Below are positions 1-7,392 of a DNA stretch of 64,000 bases, in pieces. Position 1 is the first letter of the stretch, and each line of letters opens with the position of its first letter. Origin of the DNA: Terriglobus tenax. Lineage in GTDB: Bacteria; Acidobacteriota; Terriglobia; Terriglobales; Acidobacteriaceae. The notes beneath the pieces were generated by a model. It did no database searches, was not told the DNA's origin, and was given only the letters and a program-made list of their open reading frames with translations. Made by a program: the position numbers and the translations under genes. Where the stretch lies: the NCBI RefSeq assembly GCF_025685395.1, contig NZ_JAGSYA010000003.1, positions 930,001 through 994,000 on the forward strand. Direction: 5' to 3'.

Positions 1-291
1 GCCACCAAGGTAGATCACGGGTACCTGATGGCGTTCGGAGCAGCCGCCGCCATCGGTGGCCTCGGCGGCATGGCCCAGATCGGTAACAACGGCTCGGTGC
101 TGTCTCCCTCGACGCAGATTCGGAATGGCATCTCGGAGCAGTCCGCAGCGGAAGGGGAACAGGTCCTCAATCACTTCCTAAACCGCCTGCCGGTCATCAC
201 GCTTAAAGAGGGATCACGCGCCCGCGTCTACATTGGCCGTGACATCCTCATACCGTCTTACGCAGAGCATCGCGTCGATCCCACCCTGTAA
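1..291 (+). CDS. trbI: TrbI/VirB10 conjugation channel protein, C-terminal part (cut by left edge)
   Basis: The frame is open from base 1 and ends at 291, so only about 96 C-terminal residues are present. The tail LPVITLKEGSRARVYIGRDI is typical of the VirB10/TrbI family, whose C-terminal domain forms the outer-membrane cap of the type IV secretion channel and links it to the inner membrane. The preceding glycine/alanine-rich stretch fits the antenna region near the outer membrane. It is the first gene of a tight plus-strand run of transfer genes. VirB4 and VirB9 equivalents are not in the window and presumably lie to the left. The family call rests on the tail only. Confidence 0.75.
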   Translation, partial: ATKVDHGYLMAFGAAAAIGGLGGMAQIGNNGSVLSPSTQIRNGISEQSAAEGEQVLNHFLNRLPVITLKEGSRARVYIGRDILIPSYAEHRVDPTL

Positions 292-305
292 AGAAAGGAG
301 GAACC

Positions 306-512
306 ATGTATCCCCGTATCCCCCGTTCGTGCCGTCCCTTGATTCTCGTCCTGCCGCTTGTGCTCATCGTCGCTTCCATCGGACTGTCAGGAGGCTTTTG
401 GACACTCGCGCGAGCGGGCGTTGCATCGCTTGAATCTGTCGGCCACCTCATCACTAGGTTCCACGAATTTCCACTGGACCCCCTTGATCTGATGAACCCA
501 CGTTGCATCTGA
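306..512 (+). CDS. small membrane protein in the trb operon
   Basis: A 68-residue protein preceded by a strong ribosome site (AAAGAAAGGAGG) 14 bases after trbI. Residues 10-30 form one hydrophobic segment rich in Leu, Val and Ile, so it is probably a single-pass inner-membrane protein. I do not recognise a family. Its position between the VirB10 and VirB5 homologues suggests a structural or stabilising role in the secretion channel, but that is inferred from context only. The basic N-terminus (RIPRSCR) before the hydrophobic stretch could also be a signal peptide. Confidence 0.5.
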   Translation: MYPRIPRSCRPLILVLPLVLIVASIGLSGGFWTLARAGVASLESVGHLITRFHEFPLDPLDLMNPRCI

Positions 513-532
513 GCCCCCACATCGGAGAGCCT

Positions 533-1318
533 ATGAGTCTCGACCTCAAAAAACGTCGTAAGTGGATTCTGGGAGGCGGCTTGTTGCTGCTGACCGCCAC
601 TCCCAGCTTCGCGCTCTTTGGCATCGGAGACATCGTCTTCGATCCAACGAGCTACGCCAGCCTCGTCTCGCAGCTCACGACGCTGCAGACGCAGTACACG
701 ATGCTCAAGAACAATATCGAGCATTTCTCCATCAAGCAGCAGTGGCAAACCACATTGACTGCTCTCAAGAATGCGAACGTCAAAAACATGTTCGGTGAAA
801 CCAACGGCATGACGACGGCTCTCAACAGCAACTCGCCGTCTGCTTCGTCCACGGGATGGACAGCTGCGACCGTCCCGGTTAGCTCTGATCTGCCGACCTA
901 CATCGGTAGTCAGACGCCTGGAAGCCCGCAGCTCTCCCAACTCGCGATGATCGAGATGTCGGACTCCGTCTCACCGGATTGCATCACGGCAGTCGGTCAA
1001 TACCGCGCCGCCCGTTTACAAAACACGGCCGCGACCACGAGCCTCACCGCCAACCAGCTCGACGGCACCAGCAGCACGAACAGCGAAGTCCAACAACTCA
1101 ACATGCTCAACGCAGCAGAAGCGCAGAAGAGGTCGGAGGCGCAGAATCAAGGCGCTTTGCAGGCCTGCGTCGCGTCGCAGATGGCCCTCGCGAACATGCA
1201 GCAACGCAACGCTGCCGCCACCGACCTCAACACGGCCGTCTTCGTCCAGTCCCAGCACGCCACGCACGATATGAGCGCCGCGAGCGAAGGAAACACCTGG
1301 CAGACCTACTTGCCGTAA
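533..1318 (+). CDS. trbJ: TrbJ/VirB5-type pilus-associated protein
   Basis: 261 residues from the ATG at 533, which has GGAGAG just upstream; an in-frame start at 503 lacks one. A signal peptide (basic KKRRK, then a Leu-rich core ending near ATPSFA) is followed by FGIGDIVFDPTSYASLVSQL, the characteristic start of mature TrbJ/VirB5 proteins, and a long helical Gln/Ala-rich body. VirB5 proteins sit at the pilus tip and aid contact with recipients. The C-terminus (SAASEGNTWQTYLP) resembles that of the next gene's product. Start and family are well supported; the role is taken from the family. Confidence 0.8.
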   Translation: MSLDLKKRRKWILGGGLLLLTATPSFALFGIGDIVFDPTSYASLVSQLTTLQTQYTMLKNNIEHFSIKQQWQTTLTALKNANVKNMFGETNGMTTALNSNSPSASSTGWTAATVPVSSDLPTYIGSQTPGSPQLSQLAMIEMSDSVSPDCITAVGQYRAARLQNTAATTSLTANQLDGTSSTNSEVQQLNMLNAAEAQKRSEAQNQGALQACVASQMALANMQQRNAAATDLNTAVFVQSQHATHDMSAASEGNTWQTYLP

Positions 1319-1327
1319 CGGAGAGCC

Positions 1328-1576
1328 ATGCTGAAACTGCTCAATAGCAAACTCTTACTTGCAATCGTTGCGGTGCTGGCTGCACTCGCCAGCGCCGCGA
1401 TCTGTCAACGCCATGAGGCTGCCAAAGCCGCAGCCATCCTCGAACAACAGCAACGCGAAGCCGAGCGCCGCAGGCAGGAAGATGAGCTCTTCCGTAAGAA
1501 GGTCGAAGAAGACAAGAAGCGACACGACTCCGCTGCTGGCAACGAAGGCAAAACCTGGAAGAGCTATATCCCCTAG
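1328..1576 (+). CDS. TrbK-like small periplasmic or lipoprotein-like peptide
   Basis: 82 residues, 9 bases after trbJ with GGAGAG before the ATG. The N-terminus is a hydrophobic segment (LLLAIVAVLAALASAAIC) ending in a possible lipobox (SAAIC), followed by a highly charged coiled-coil-like stretch and the tail SAAGNEGKTWKSYIP. Its place directly after trbJ matches trbK, the entry-exclusion lipoprotein of RP4-type systems, but sequence similarity cannot be judged here. The tail repeats the motif that closes TrbJ, so both may dock on the same partner. Function is inferred. Confidence 0.55.
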   Translation: MLKLLNSKLLLAIVAVLAALASAAICQRHEAAKAAAILEQQQREAERRRQEDELFRKKVEEDKKRHDSAAGNEGKTWKSYIP

Positions 1577-1593
1577 TCCAACGGGAGACCCTT

Positions 1594-2511
1594 ATGAGCA
1601 TCGCCGTTCTCGCACAAACACTACCGTCCGCAAGCTCGGGCATGGACTGGCTCTATCAGTTCACGAACAACCTCACCAATCTCACCACGCAGAACGGCGG
1701 CGCGCTCACCCAACTGGGTTGGACGGAGCTGAGTGGTATCTCCCTCTTCACCCTCGTGAACATGGTCATCAACTGGAACACGAGTACGATGACGTTCCGG
1801 CTGCATCATCATCCAGTACGTGCCGGCGACCTTACCCACTTCCTGCTCAAGCTGATCGTGTGCAGTCTGCTCTTGAATTACTGGGTCAATCCCTTCCCAG
1901 GTGCTAGTTTCGGCATCAATCACTTCTTCTCGTACATCGCGCAGGCGATGGTCGCAGCCTTCGATCAGCATTCTCTGGACCAGCTGCTTCAGCTTCTCAA
2001 GAACGCGGGCGATGGAACATCGATGCCGTCCTTCACCGCGCCGGTTCAGATCCTCTGCTATGTGCTCGTCCAGATCATGCTTGGACTCGCCTCCGCCATC
2101 TTGTTCGTCATCAATTGCAGCGCCTTCATCCTCTACGGTGTGACCGCACTCTTCGGTCCTATCTTTGTGCCGCTGCTCATGACGCAGACCTTCAAAGCCA
2201 AGTTCTTCCATTTCCTCGATGTCCTAATCTCGTTCGCCATGATTCGTGCTGTCGCTGCCGCCTTCATCTATGTCTGGGCCGGATTCATGAACGGGTTTCT
2301 GCAGCAGACCTTCAATGGCAACTATTCGATGGACATGTGGATCGCCAACCTCGTCCCTTGCTTGATGGTTTTCGTCGCGTTCATCATTAATATGCTGTTC
2401 ATCCCGAGCATGACGCAGGCAATTTTTGGCGGTGCGGCGGGACTCGCATCATCAGGCCAACAGGCGGTCGGAAATATCGTCAGGACGCTCGCAATCACTG
2501 GAGGCGTCTAG
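1594..2511 (+). CDS. trbL: TrbL/VirB6 polytopic inner-membrane channel protein
   Basis: 305 residues with a GGGAGA ribosome site. It has at least five hydrophobic segments, including LLKLIVCSLLLNYWV (about 88-103), a long pair around 150-195 and two more near 210-280. An N-terminal amphipathic part and the membrane core fit the VirB6/TrbL family, which forms part of the DNA and protein path across the inner membrane. Gene order (after VirB5/TrbK, before VirB8) agrees. It starts 17 bases after the previous stop and probably shares its transcript. Confidence 0.75.
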   Translation: MSIAVLAQTLPSASSGMDWLYQFTNNLTNLTTQNGGALTQLGWTELSGISLFTLVNMVINWNTSTMTFRLHHHPVRAGDLTHFLLKLIVCSLLLNYWVNPFPGASFGINHFFSYIAQAMVAAFDQHSLDQLLQLLKNAGDGTSMPSFTAPVQILCYVLVQIMLGLASAILFVINCSAFILYGVTALFGPIFVPLLMTQTFKAKFFHFLDVLISFAMIRAVAAAFIYVWAGFMNGFLQQTFNGNYSMDMWIANLVPCLMVFVAFIINMLFIPSMTQAIFGGAAGLASSGQQAVGNIVRTLAITGGV

Positions 2512-2513
2512 AT

Positions 2514-2711
2514 ATGTGGAATAACGGAAACGGAAGCTCAATCGGCGATGCACTGGGAGCATTGGGATTTGGCCGTGGATTCGTCAAACCTCTTCTCAAG
2601 CTCCTCCTTATCGGAGTCGTGGTCGCGGGTCTGATCTATGCCTACGTCGTTTTCAAAGCCGTCTCGGAAAGGAGTAACAGCCCCCATGTCCACGCACACA
2701 GTACCCATTGA
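2514..2711 (+). CDS. small membrane protein overlapping trbF
   Basis: 65 residues starting two bases after the trbL stop, with one central membrane segment (LLKLLLIGVVVAGLIYAYVV) and a Gly-rich N-terminus. Its last 26 bases overlap the start of the VirB8 gene in another frame, suggesting translational coupling. No family is recognised. VirB3/TrbD-type proteins are similarly small and membrane-bound, but the sequence alone does not support naming it so. Confidence 0.5.
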   Translation: MWNNGNGSSIGDALGALGFGRGFVKPLLKLLLIGVVVAGLIYAYVVFKAVSERSNSPHVHAHSTH

Positions 2712-3492
2712 ACGCGCGCTAACGCCCGAGCAAGCTCTTCTCACCGACCAGGTCGGCAATGAGGTCTATTCCTCGCACTATGCGGAGCGGAAGGCCTACC
2801 GTCTCATCATCGGTTGCGGGACTGTCTTGCTCTGTGGCTCCATGTGGCTGAACCTCTCCTTGGCGCATCGCCCGGTCGCCAATCGCTACATCCGTATCGA
2901 TGAGATGGGGCGTGCGCAGGCGATCCAATACACCGACCTTAATTACAGTCCGCGCGAGGGCGAAGTCAGAACCTATCTCACTGACTGGGCCAACTATCGC
3001 TACACCATCAATCGGGACGTCATTGCGAAGAAGTATCCGCTCAACTACTACTTCCTCTCCGGCCCGCTTGCCTCGCAACTAATGGGAACGGATAACCAGA
3101 ACCATCTCGTCTCGCAAGTGGCTGCAGGCCAAGTGGAATCGAGCGACGTGCAGGTGCGCAACGTGACCATCACATCGATGTCCGAGGAGATGGTTCAGGG
3201 CGTTCGCATTGCGCGCGGAACTGCACTTGTGACCTTCGACAAGATCTTCTCCGAGGAACACTCCCATCAGCCCCGTACCGAACACTGGTTGCTGTCTGTT
3301 ACGTATTACCTGAACCCCAAGCAGGTCAGCGATCAGGCGAAGATTTATCCGCAGTACGAGTTCATCAATCCGTTGGGATTGACGATCACAGAGTTCCATG
3401 ACAACCGAGTGTCAGTGGACCCCATGACACCTGGGACCACCGCCTCAAACCCGAACGCAATCGCCCAGCCTACAGCGGGAGCAGCGCGATGA
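2686..3492 (+). CDS. trbF: TrbF/VirB8 assembly protein
   Basis: 268 residues from the ATG at 2686, chosen because AAGGAG lies 12 bases upstream; the frame is open further left but without a ribosome site. A short cytoplasmic N-terminus precedes a membrane segment (about 42-60) and a periplasmic domain with the family's pattern of an Arg/Tyr-rich first strand and a central YxxN/W region (TDWANYRYTINRDVI). VirB8 nucleates assembly of the secretion channel and binds VirB10 and VirB9. Its stop overlaps the start of the ATPase gene. Confidence 0.75.
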   Translation: MSTHTVPIERALTPEQALLTDQVGNEVYSSHYAERKAYRLIIGCGTVLLCGSMWLNLSLAHRPVANRYIRIDEMGRAQAIQYTDLNYSPREGEVRTYLTDWANYRYTINRDVIAKKYPLNYYFLSGPLASQLMGTDNQNHLVSQVAAGQVESSDVQVRNVTITSMSEEMVQGVRIARGTALVTFDKIFSEEHSHQPRTEHWLLSVTYYLNPKQVSDQAKIYPQYEFINPLGLTITEFHDNRVSVDPMTPGTTASNPNAIAQPTAGAAR

Positions 3493-4457
3493 GCTTCCAG
3501 CTCATACTCCCGTTCTTTCCGGAGGAGCTTCGAGCGCTTCTCCTGGACCCGTCGATCTCGGACTTGATGATCAACGGGACGACGGGAGTGTTCGCGGATC
3601 GTGGCGGCGTGGTCGAGCATATTCCGCTCTCCACGCCGTACACCAATGACCGTCTGACGGCGGCCATTGAGCGCGTCGCCCGCATCCTTGGACAGGACCT
3701 GACCGGCCAGAATCCCATCCTGAATACGCGCTTGCCGGACGGCTCGCGCGTGGCTGTTGTCGGCCCGCCCTCTTCGATCAACGGGCCTACGCTGACGGTG
3801 CGCAAATTCAACCGCTGGTACACGTCCGATGAGCTGGTGAATGCGGGCGGATTTCCCGCACACGTCCGTGACAGAGTTCTCACTCTCATCCAGAAGAGAA
3901 AGAACGGCATCATCAGCGGTGGAACCGGTTCGGGTAAGTCGACCCTGATGAAATCTCTTCTCGACCATGTTCCGCTCCATGAACGGCTGGTCGTGATCGA
4001 ACAGCCGGCGGAGTTGAAGATCGCCCATCCAAACGCCGTTCGCTGGGAGGCGGTCGATGCGATTCCGGGCCAGGTTGCCATTACTCCGAGCCAGTTGGTG
4101 GCGGCAGCTCTCCGCCACCGTCCCGACCGCATCATCATGGGTGAAATCCGTGACGAATGCGGCTATGACCTGCTGCAGGCCATGAACACTGGCCACGGTG
4201 GGACCTTATCCACCTTGCATGCAGATTCCGCCGTGGATGCGTTGGATCGGTTGGCTGATATGGCCCTGAGTGCAAGAACGAATTTGGACCAGGCATTTGT
4301 CCGGTCCCAGACCGGCAAAGCCGTGGACTTCGTGTTGCATTGCGAGCGCGATCACACGGGCCGCCGCCGCGTCCGAGAACTGATTACCGTCTCCGGTTAC
4401 AGCCACGCGGAGCAATGCTTCCAGACGGAGGACGTCTATCGTGCCTCCGACGCCTGA
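3489..4457 (+). CDS. trbB: TrbB/VirB11 secretion ATPase
   Basis: 322 residues. A Walker A motif (GGTGSGKST) lies at about 141-149, followed by an Asp box with acidic residues (VVIEQPAEL), a Walker B-like stretch (RIIMGEIRD) and the histidine box TGHGGTLSTLHAD, all diagnostic of the VirB11/PulE hexameric ATPases that power pilus assembly and DNA transfer. The start ATGA overlaps the trbF stop, so translation is coupled. Length is usual for TrbB. It closes the recognisable trb block; the next 540 bases hold no clear gene. Confidence 0.9.
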   Translation: MSFQLILPFFPEELRALLLDPSISDLMINGTTGVFADRGGVVEHIPLSTPYTNDRLTAAIERVARILGQDLTGQNPILNTRLPDGSRVAVVGPPSSINGPTLTVRKFNRWYTSDELVNAGGFPAHVRDRVLTLIQKRKNGIISGGTGSGKSTLMKSLLDHVPLHERLVVIEQPAELKIAHPNAVRWEAVDAIPGQVAITPSQLVAAALRHRPDRIIMGEIRDECGYDLLQAMNTGHGGTLSTLHADSAVDALDRLADMALSARTNLDQAFVRSQTGKAVDFVLHCERDHTGRRRVRELITVSGYSHAEQCFQTEDVYRASDA

Positions 4458-5000
4458 CGCGCAGGCTTTCCGCTAGAGAATCCCAACCCGACCGAGGTCA
4501 CTCCGATGGTCTTTCATGCGGCTCATTTAGCTGCACAGCCCAACTCGTCCCTGAACGCGCCCAGCATGGCGATTCCGGCTGGCGAGACGCTGTGGTACGG
4601 GTGCCATTCCGTGTACTCGAAGCCGTCCCAGACCGAGGATGTTGCGGGGTTCCATGAGTCTGCGATAGGTGGAACTTTCCGTCACAGGAATCGTCCGGGT
4701 GACTTTGGTGCATTTGGGCACTCACCGTTCGTATCCCGTCCTCTGCTTCGGGTTCACGCTTCGGGGCCAAACCGGCGCCCTGCGGCTCGGCGTCGTTCTG
4801 CTTTGGCTGCGCCGCCCCTGCGGGGTCTCGGTTCCTCCCAGAAAAAGTTTGAAAGCCGCAGCCAAGAACGCCGCTCAAACTTTTTCCGGGCCCCGCCAAG
4901 AAAGCACTCCTTGGCACTTGGGAGCCGGGCCCACTCGCTCGCTTCGCGAAGGGTGACCCGAGCAGGATACGGGAAATACAACGAAACGGAGATTACCACC
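4458..5000 (+). other. gene-free stretch between trbB and ssb
   Basis: No reading frame here looks coded by composition or similarity. The long frame starting at 4506 only appears because the region is GC-rich and runs into ssb in frame. It contains a strong inverted repeat at 4841-4886 and a 10-base palindrome (CTTCGCGAAG) at 4942-4951. The ssb ribosome site is weak (CGGAGATTACCACC). The stretch probably holds the end of the trb transcript and the promoter of ssb. Confidence 0.5.
4841..4886. repeat. inverted repeat upstream of ssb
   Basis: The arms GAAAAAGTTTGA (4841-4852) and TCAAACTTTTTC (4875-4886) are perfect complements with a 22-base spacer, and pairing extends outward with one mismatch. 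The plus strand ends in TTTTTC, so it could act as an intrinsic terminator after trbB, or as a protein-binding site. AT-rich arms stand out in a GC-rich setting. Confidence 0.5.
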
Positions 5001-5375
5001 ATGTACTCAAACAAAGTCACCCTCATCGGCTTCCTCGGCAACGACGCAGAAGTTCGCACCAACGGCGATCGCAGCCTCACCACTCTCTCCCTCGCAACCA
5101 AGTCCTCGTACAAGAAGGACGGCAAGTACATCGAGCACACGGAATGGCACCGTTGCGTCGTCTTCGGCAAGCTCGGAGAGTTCGCCGCCAAGCTGACCAA
5201 GGGCGCTCACATCCAGGTCGAGGGCGAGTTGCGCAGCCGCAAGTACGAGAGCAAGAAGACCAACTCGGAACAAACCATCTGGGAGATCCGGGTGAACTCG
5301 ATTCTCAAGCTGGATCGTGCCGCCAAAGCGGCAGCGGAAGACGACGAAGAACTCTCCGAGGAAGAGGCCGCATAG
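5001..5375 (+). CDS. ssb: single-stranded DNA-binding protein
   Basis: 124 residues beginning MYSNKVTLIGFLGNDAEVR, the canonical OB-fold opening of bacterial SSB, with the conserved TEWHRCVVFGKLGEFA and GAHIQVEGELRSRKYE segments. SSB coats single-stranded DNA during replication and conjugative transfer. The tail is short and acidic (EDDEELSEEEAA) and lacks the usual DDDIPF tip that recruits partner enzymes, as in some plasmid and phage versions. The start at 5001 is set by the domain start; an upstream in-frame extension has no SSB features. A hairpin with a T-rich tail follows the stop. Confidence 0.93.
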   Translation: MYSNKVTLIGFLGNDAEVRTNGDRSLTTLSLATKSSYKKDGKYIEHTEWHRCVVFGKLGEFAAKLTKGAHIQVEGELRSRKYESKKTNSEQTIWEIRVNSILKLDRAAKAAAEDDEELSEEEAA

Positions 5376-5390
5376 CCCCTTCCTTTCACC

Positions 5391-5421
5391 GAAGAGGTCC
5401 GGCATCGAGCCGGACTTCTTC
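5391..5421 (+). terminator. probable terminator after ssb
   Basis: The stem GTCCGGC (5397-5403), loop ATCGA and stem GCCGGAC (5409-5415) extend with GAAGA/TTCTTC to about 13 pairs with one mismatch. The 3' arm runs into TTCTTCG. It lies 21 bases after the ssb stop. Confidence 0.6.
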
Positions 5422-5478
5422 GACTGCTAAGAGCCTGTGTGATCGCGCTCGCAATAGACGCGGATGGAGGGAATGCAG

Positions 5479-6426
5479 ATGAACGAAACAGCCACGGACT
5501 TTCTCGCTCGGAGCTTCGCTCCTTGCTCGACAATTGCTCTCCTGCTGCGTACGGAGAGCGTGGGAAAGACTCAGCAGCGCGTCGTGACGCTGGAGCAGGC
5601 GCTCGCGCCTCGTTACCTCGGCTGGCTCGCTCACGAGAATCATGCAGGAGCCAATGTCTACGTGGCTGCCAATCCGCTTCGCTCTGGCAGCCGGAAGCGC
5701 ACGAAAGAGTGCATCGACATCGTCCGGCATCTGTATCTGGACATCGACGAAGATGGAGATGCCCGGCTCGCTGCGCTCCGGGCATCAGATGGCCTGCCCG
5801 TTCCGAGCGCTGTCCTCTCCACATCACCGGGGAAATATCAGGTGTTGTGGCAGGTCGATGGTTTCGACGTTGAGGACCAGGAAGTCACGCTCAAACGGCT
5901 CGCCATCGCTTTCGGCGGCGATCCCGCCTGCACGGACTGCAACCGGGTGCTTCGCGTTCCCGGTTTTCGCAACCAGAAGTATTCTCCCGCTCACTGCGTC
6001 GCGGTCGAGTATCCCTCCGATGCAACCTACAGTCCTGCGGACTTCCGCTTGCCGAATCTTCCTTCCATTGCCGCGCTGCCGCTTCGCGGGAACGCGCGCC
6101 TTGGTTGGGCTCACAAGGACAGCCATTCGGAGTTGGATTGGGCGTGGGCTCGCCACCAGCTCGCCCTGGGCAAAGATGCCGGCAAGCTGACCCACGAGCT
6201 GGCTTCGCGCCGCTCGGACAAGCCCAATCCTCTCTACTACGCGCAGCGCACGATTGACGTCGCTTCCGCTCGTCAATGGCTGCGTGAAGGAGCCCCCATT
6301 GACGACGTCATCACCATGCTCAAGGTTCGCCGGGATGCCGAACTTCCCGCTGCACTTTGCTCCGCTCGTGCGCGGGAGATTGCCGCCACCGCAGTGCGAA
6401 TGGTCGCACGTAGAAAGCTTGCCTAA
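5479..6426 (+). CDS. RepB-like DNA primase domain protein
   Basis: 315 residues from the ATG at 5479, preferred over 5464 because GGAGGG sits six bases before it. Features of the plasmid RepB-type archaeo-eukaryotic primase family are visible: an acidic metal-binding motif LYLDIDEDG (about 81-89), STSPGKYQVLWQV, and the NRVLRVPGFRNQK segment typical of these enzymes. It probably makes primers on transferred or replicating single strands, consistent with ssb just upstream. There is no helicase domain, so it is not a full replication initiator. A C-terminal helical part of about 100 residues is unassigned. Confidence 0.75.
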   Translation: MNETATDFLARSFAPCSTIALLLRTESVGKTQQRVVTLEQALAPRYLGWLAHENHAGANVYVAANPLRSGSRKRTKECIDIVRHLYLDIDEDGDARLAALRASDGLPVPSAVLSTSPGKYQVLWQVDGFDVEDQEVTLKRLAIAFGGDPACTDCNRVLRVPGFRNQKYSPAHCVAVEYPSDATYSPADFRLPNLPSIAALPLRGNARLGWAHKDSHSELDWAWARHQLALGKDAGKLTHELASRRSDKPNPLYYAQRTIDVASARQWLREGAPIDDVITMLKVRRDAELPAALCSARAREIAATAVRMVARRKLA

Positions 6427-6450
6427 TTTCATCACCCAAAGGAGAACGTC

Positions 6451-6777
6451 ATGCCGTTACTTGAAGTCACTCAAACCCGTCACCTCAGCGCTTCCATCCG
6501 CCTCACTGATTCGACTGCCACGCAGGTCGACCAGTACGCCGCTTTCATCCGGGCTTCTGCCGACGATGTCGTCGAGCAAGCGCTCGCCTACGTCTTCGGG
6601 AAAGATCGCGACTTCCAGGACTTTCTGAAGACGCCTGAAGCACAGCGGATTAGGCCGACACTTCGCGTTCGCCGTGGCGCTGCAAATGATGCCTCGGAGC
6701 AGCCCGGAAAGAAGCCCGCTGCTTCAGCATCATCGCCAGCACAAACACCTGCATCTGTGGCGGGATCGAAGGCATGA
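6451..6777 (+). CDS. hypothetical protein of the mobile element, RHH-like N-terminus
   Basis: 108 residues with a strong AAAGGAGAA ribosome site. The first 70 residues (LSASIRLTDSTATQVDQYAAFI, then a helical region) could form a ribbon-helix-helix or similar small fold. The last 35 residues are Pro/Ala/Ser-rich and probably disordered. It follows the primase gene by 24 bases and seems co-transcribed. A hairpin overlaps its stop codon. No function can be assigned from sequence. Confidence 0.5.
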   Translation: MPLLEVTQTRHLSASIRLTDSTATQVDQYAAFIRASADDVVEQALAYVFGKDRDFQDFLKTPEAQRIRPTLRVRRGAANDASEQPGKKPAASASSPAQTPASVAGSKA

Positions 6778-6823
6778 TCCCGCTCCTACATCTGTGGCAG
6801 AGCCACAGCGGTGCTGCGCACCG
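6760..6823. repeat. three consecutive perfect hairpins (candidate oriT region)
   Basis: GCGGGATC-8-GATCCCGC (6760-6783), CTGTGGC-AGA-GCCACAG (6792-6808) and CGGTGC-TGC-GCACCG (6809-6823) follow one another almost without gaps. CATCTGTGGC is also directly repeated at 6752 and 6790. The array lies just before the relaxosome accessory gene, coupling protein and relaxase genes, where transfer origins are often found. Confidence 0.45.
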
Positions 6824-6883
6824 GAAGAAGATTGACACTCCATCCCTCGGATGGGCGTGTTTCGAGCAGATACGAAAACAACC

Positions 6884-6962
6884 GTTTACGTGTTTGTCTT
6901 GTGAGCGACATAGCAGCATCGCGTAAACAACTGTTTTCTTTCTGAAAACTATTGTTTACGCG
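6884..6962. promoter_or_regulatory. GTTTAC-box operator upstream of the relaxosome gene
   Basis: A 19-base arm CGCGTAAACAACTGTTTTC (6920-6938) pairs with 6944-6962 at 17 of 19 positions over a 5-base loop. A further GTTTAC box lies at 6884-6889. The right arm ends 16 bases before the ATG at 6979. The same GTTTAC core recurs upstream of the paralogous gene at 40.7-41.3 kb, so one regulator, possibly the encoded protein itself, may bind both. Confidence 0.6.
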
Positions 6963-6978
6963 CGTTGGGGAGGAGTTT

Positions 6979-7392
6979 ATGAATGCGCCAAAGAGAGACA
7001 TAGTGCCTATCGAGATCAGGCTTGCACGTTCTGCGGGGCGGGCAGGCAGGGACAGGATGGCCAATGCGCGCGTCACCCACGCAGAACAACAGGAATTACA
7101 AGAGGCCGCGCGACGTTGCGGAAAATCACTGAGTGAATGGTCGCGCGACACCCTCTTGCGAGAAGCCCGCCGTGGCCCTGGGGATGCCGTCTTCACCGAG
7201 CTCATCGCCACCAGGATGCTGCTCGTGAACCTTATCAAGCCGCTCGCGCTTGGCGAGAAAGTCTCGCCTTCGTGGATCACCGAGGCCATGACCATGGTGC
7301 GGAAGGAGAAGCACAAGGCCGCCCATGAAGTCATGCAACAGTACACGCAACAGGCAGGAAAGGAGCCCTCCGATGGCAACACAATGGGGTAG
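6979..7392 (+). CDS. relaxosome accessory protein (MobC/TraJ-like)
   Basis: 137 residues from the ATG at 6979, which follows GGGGAGGAG; an upstream in-frame TTG lies inside the operator. The core (residues about 30-60, EQQELQEAARRCGKSLSEWS) resembles the ribbon-helix-helix/MobC region of plasmid mobilisation proteins that bind near oriT and help the relaxase. It shares a clear pattern with the protein at 40712-41266 (GKSL-EW-RD, then ATRM/YLLNL). It overlaps the coupling-protein start by 20 bases. Function is inferred from motif and place. Confidence 0.6.
   Translation: MNAPKRDIVPIEIRLARSAGRAGRDRMANARVTHAEQQELQEAARRCGKSLSEWSRDTLLREARRGPGDAVFTELIATRMLLVNLIKPLALGEKVSPSWITEAMTMVRKEKHKAAHEVMQQYTQQAGKEPSDGNTMG

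Noticed and set aside
248-940. Long minus-strand frames in the trb region
   Set aside because: Antisense shadows of well supported transfer genes; no ribosome sites.
4506-5000. N-terminal extension of the ssb frame by 165 residues
   Set aside because: The SSB fold begins exactly at the ATG at 5001; the extension has no family features and contains a strong inverted repeat.
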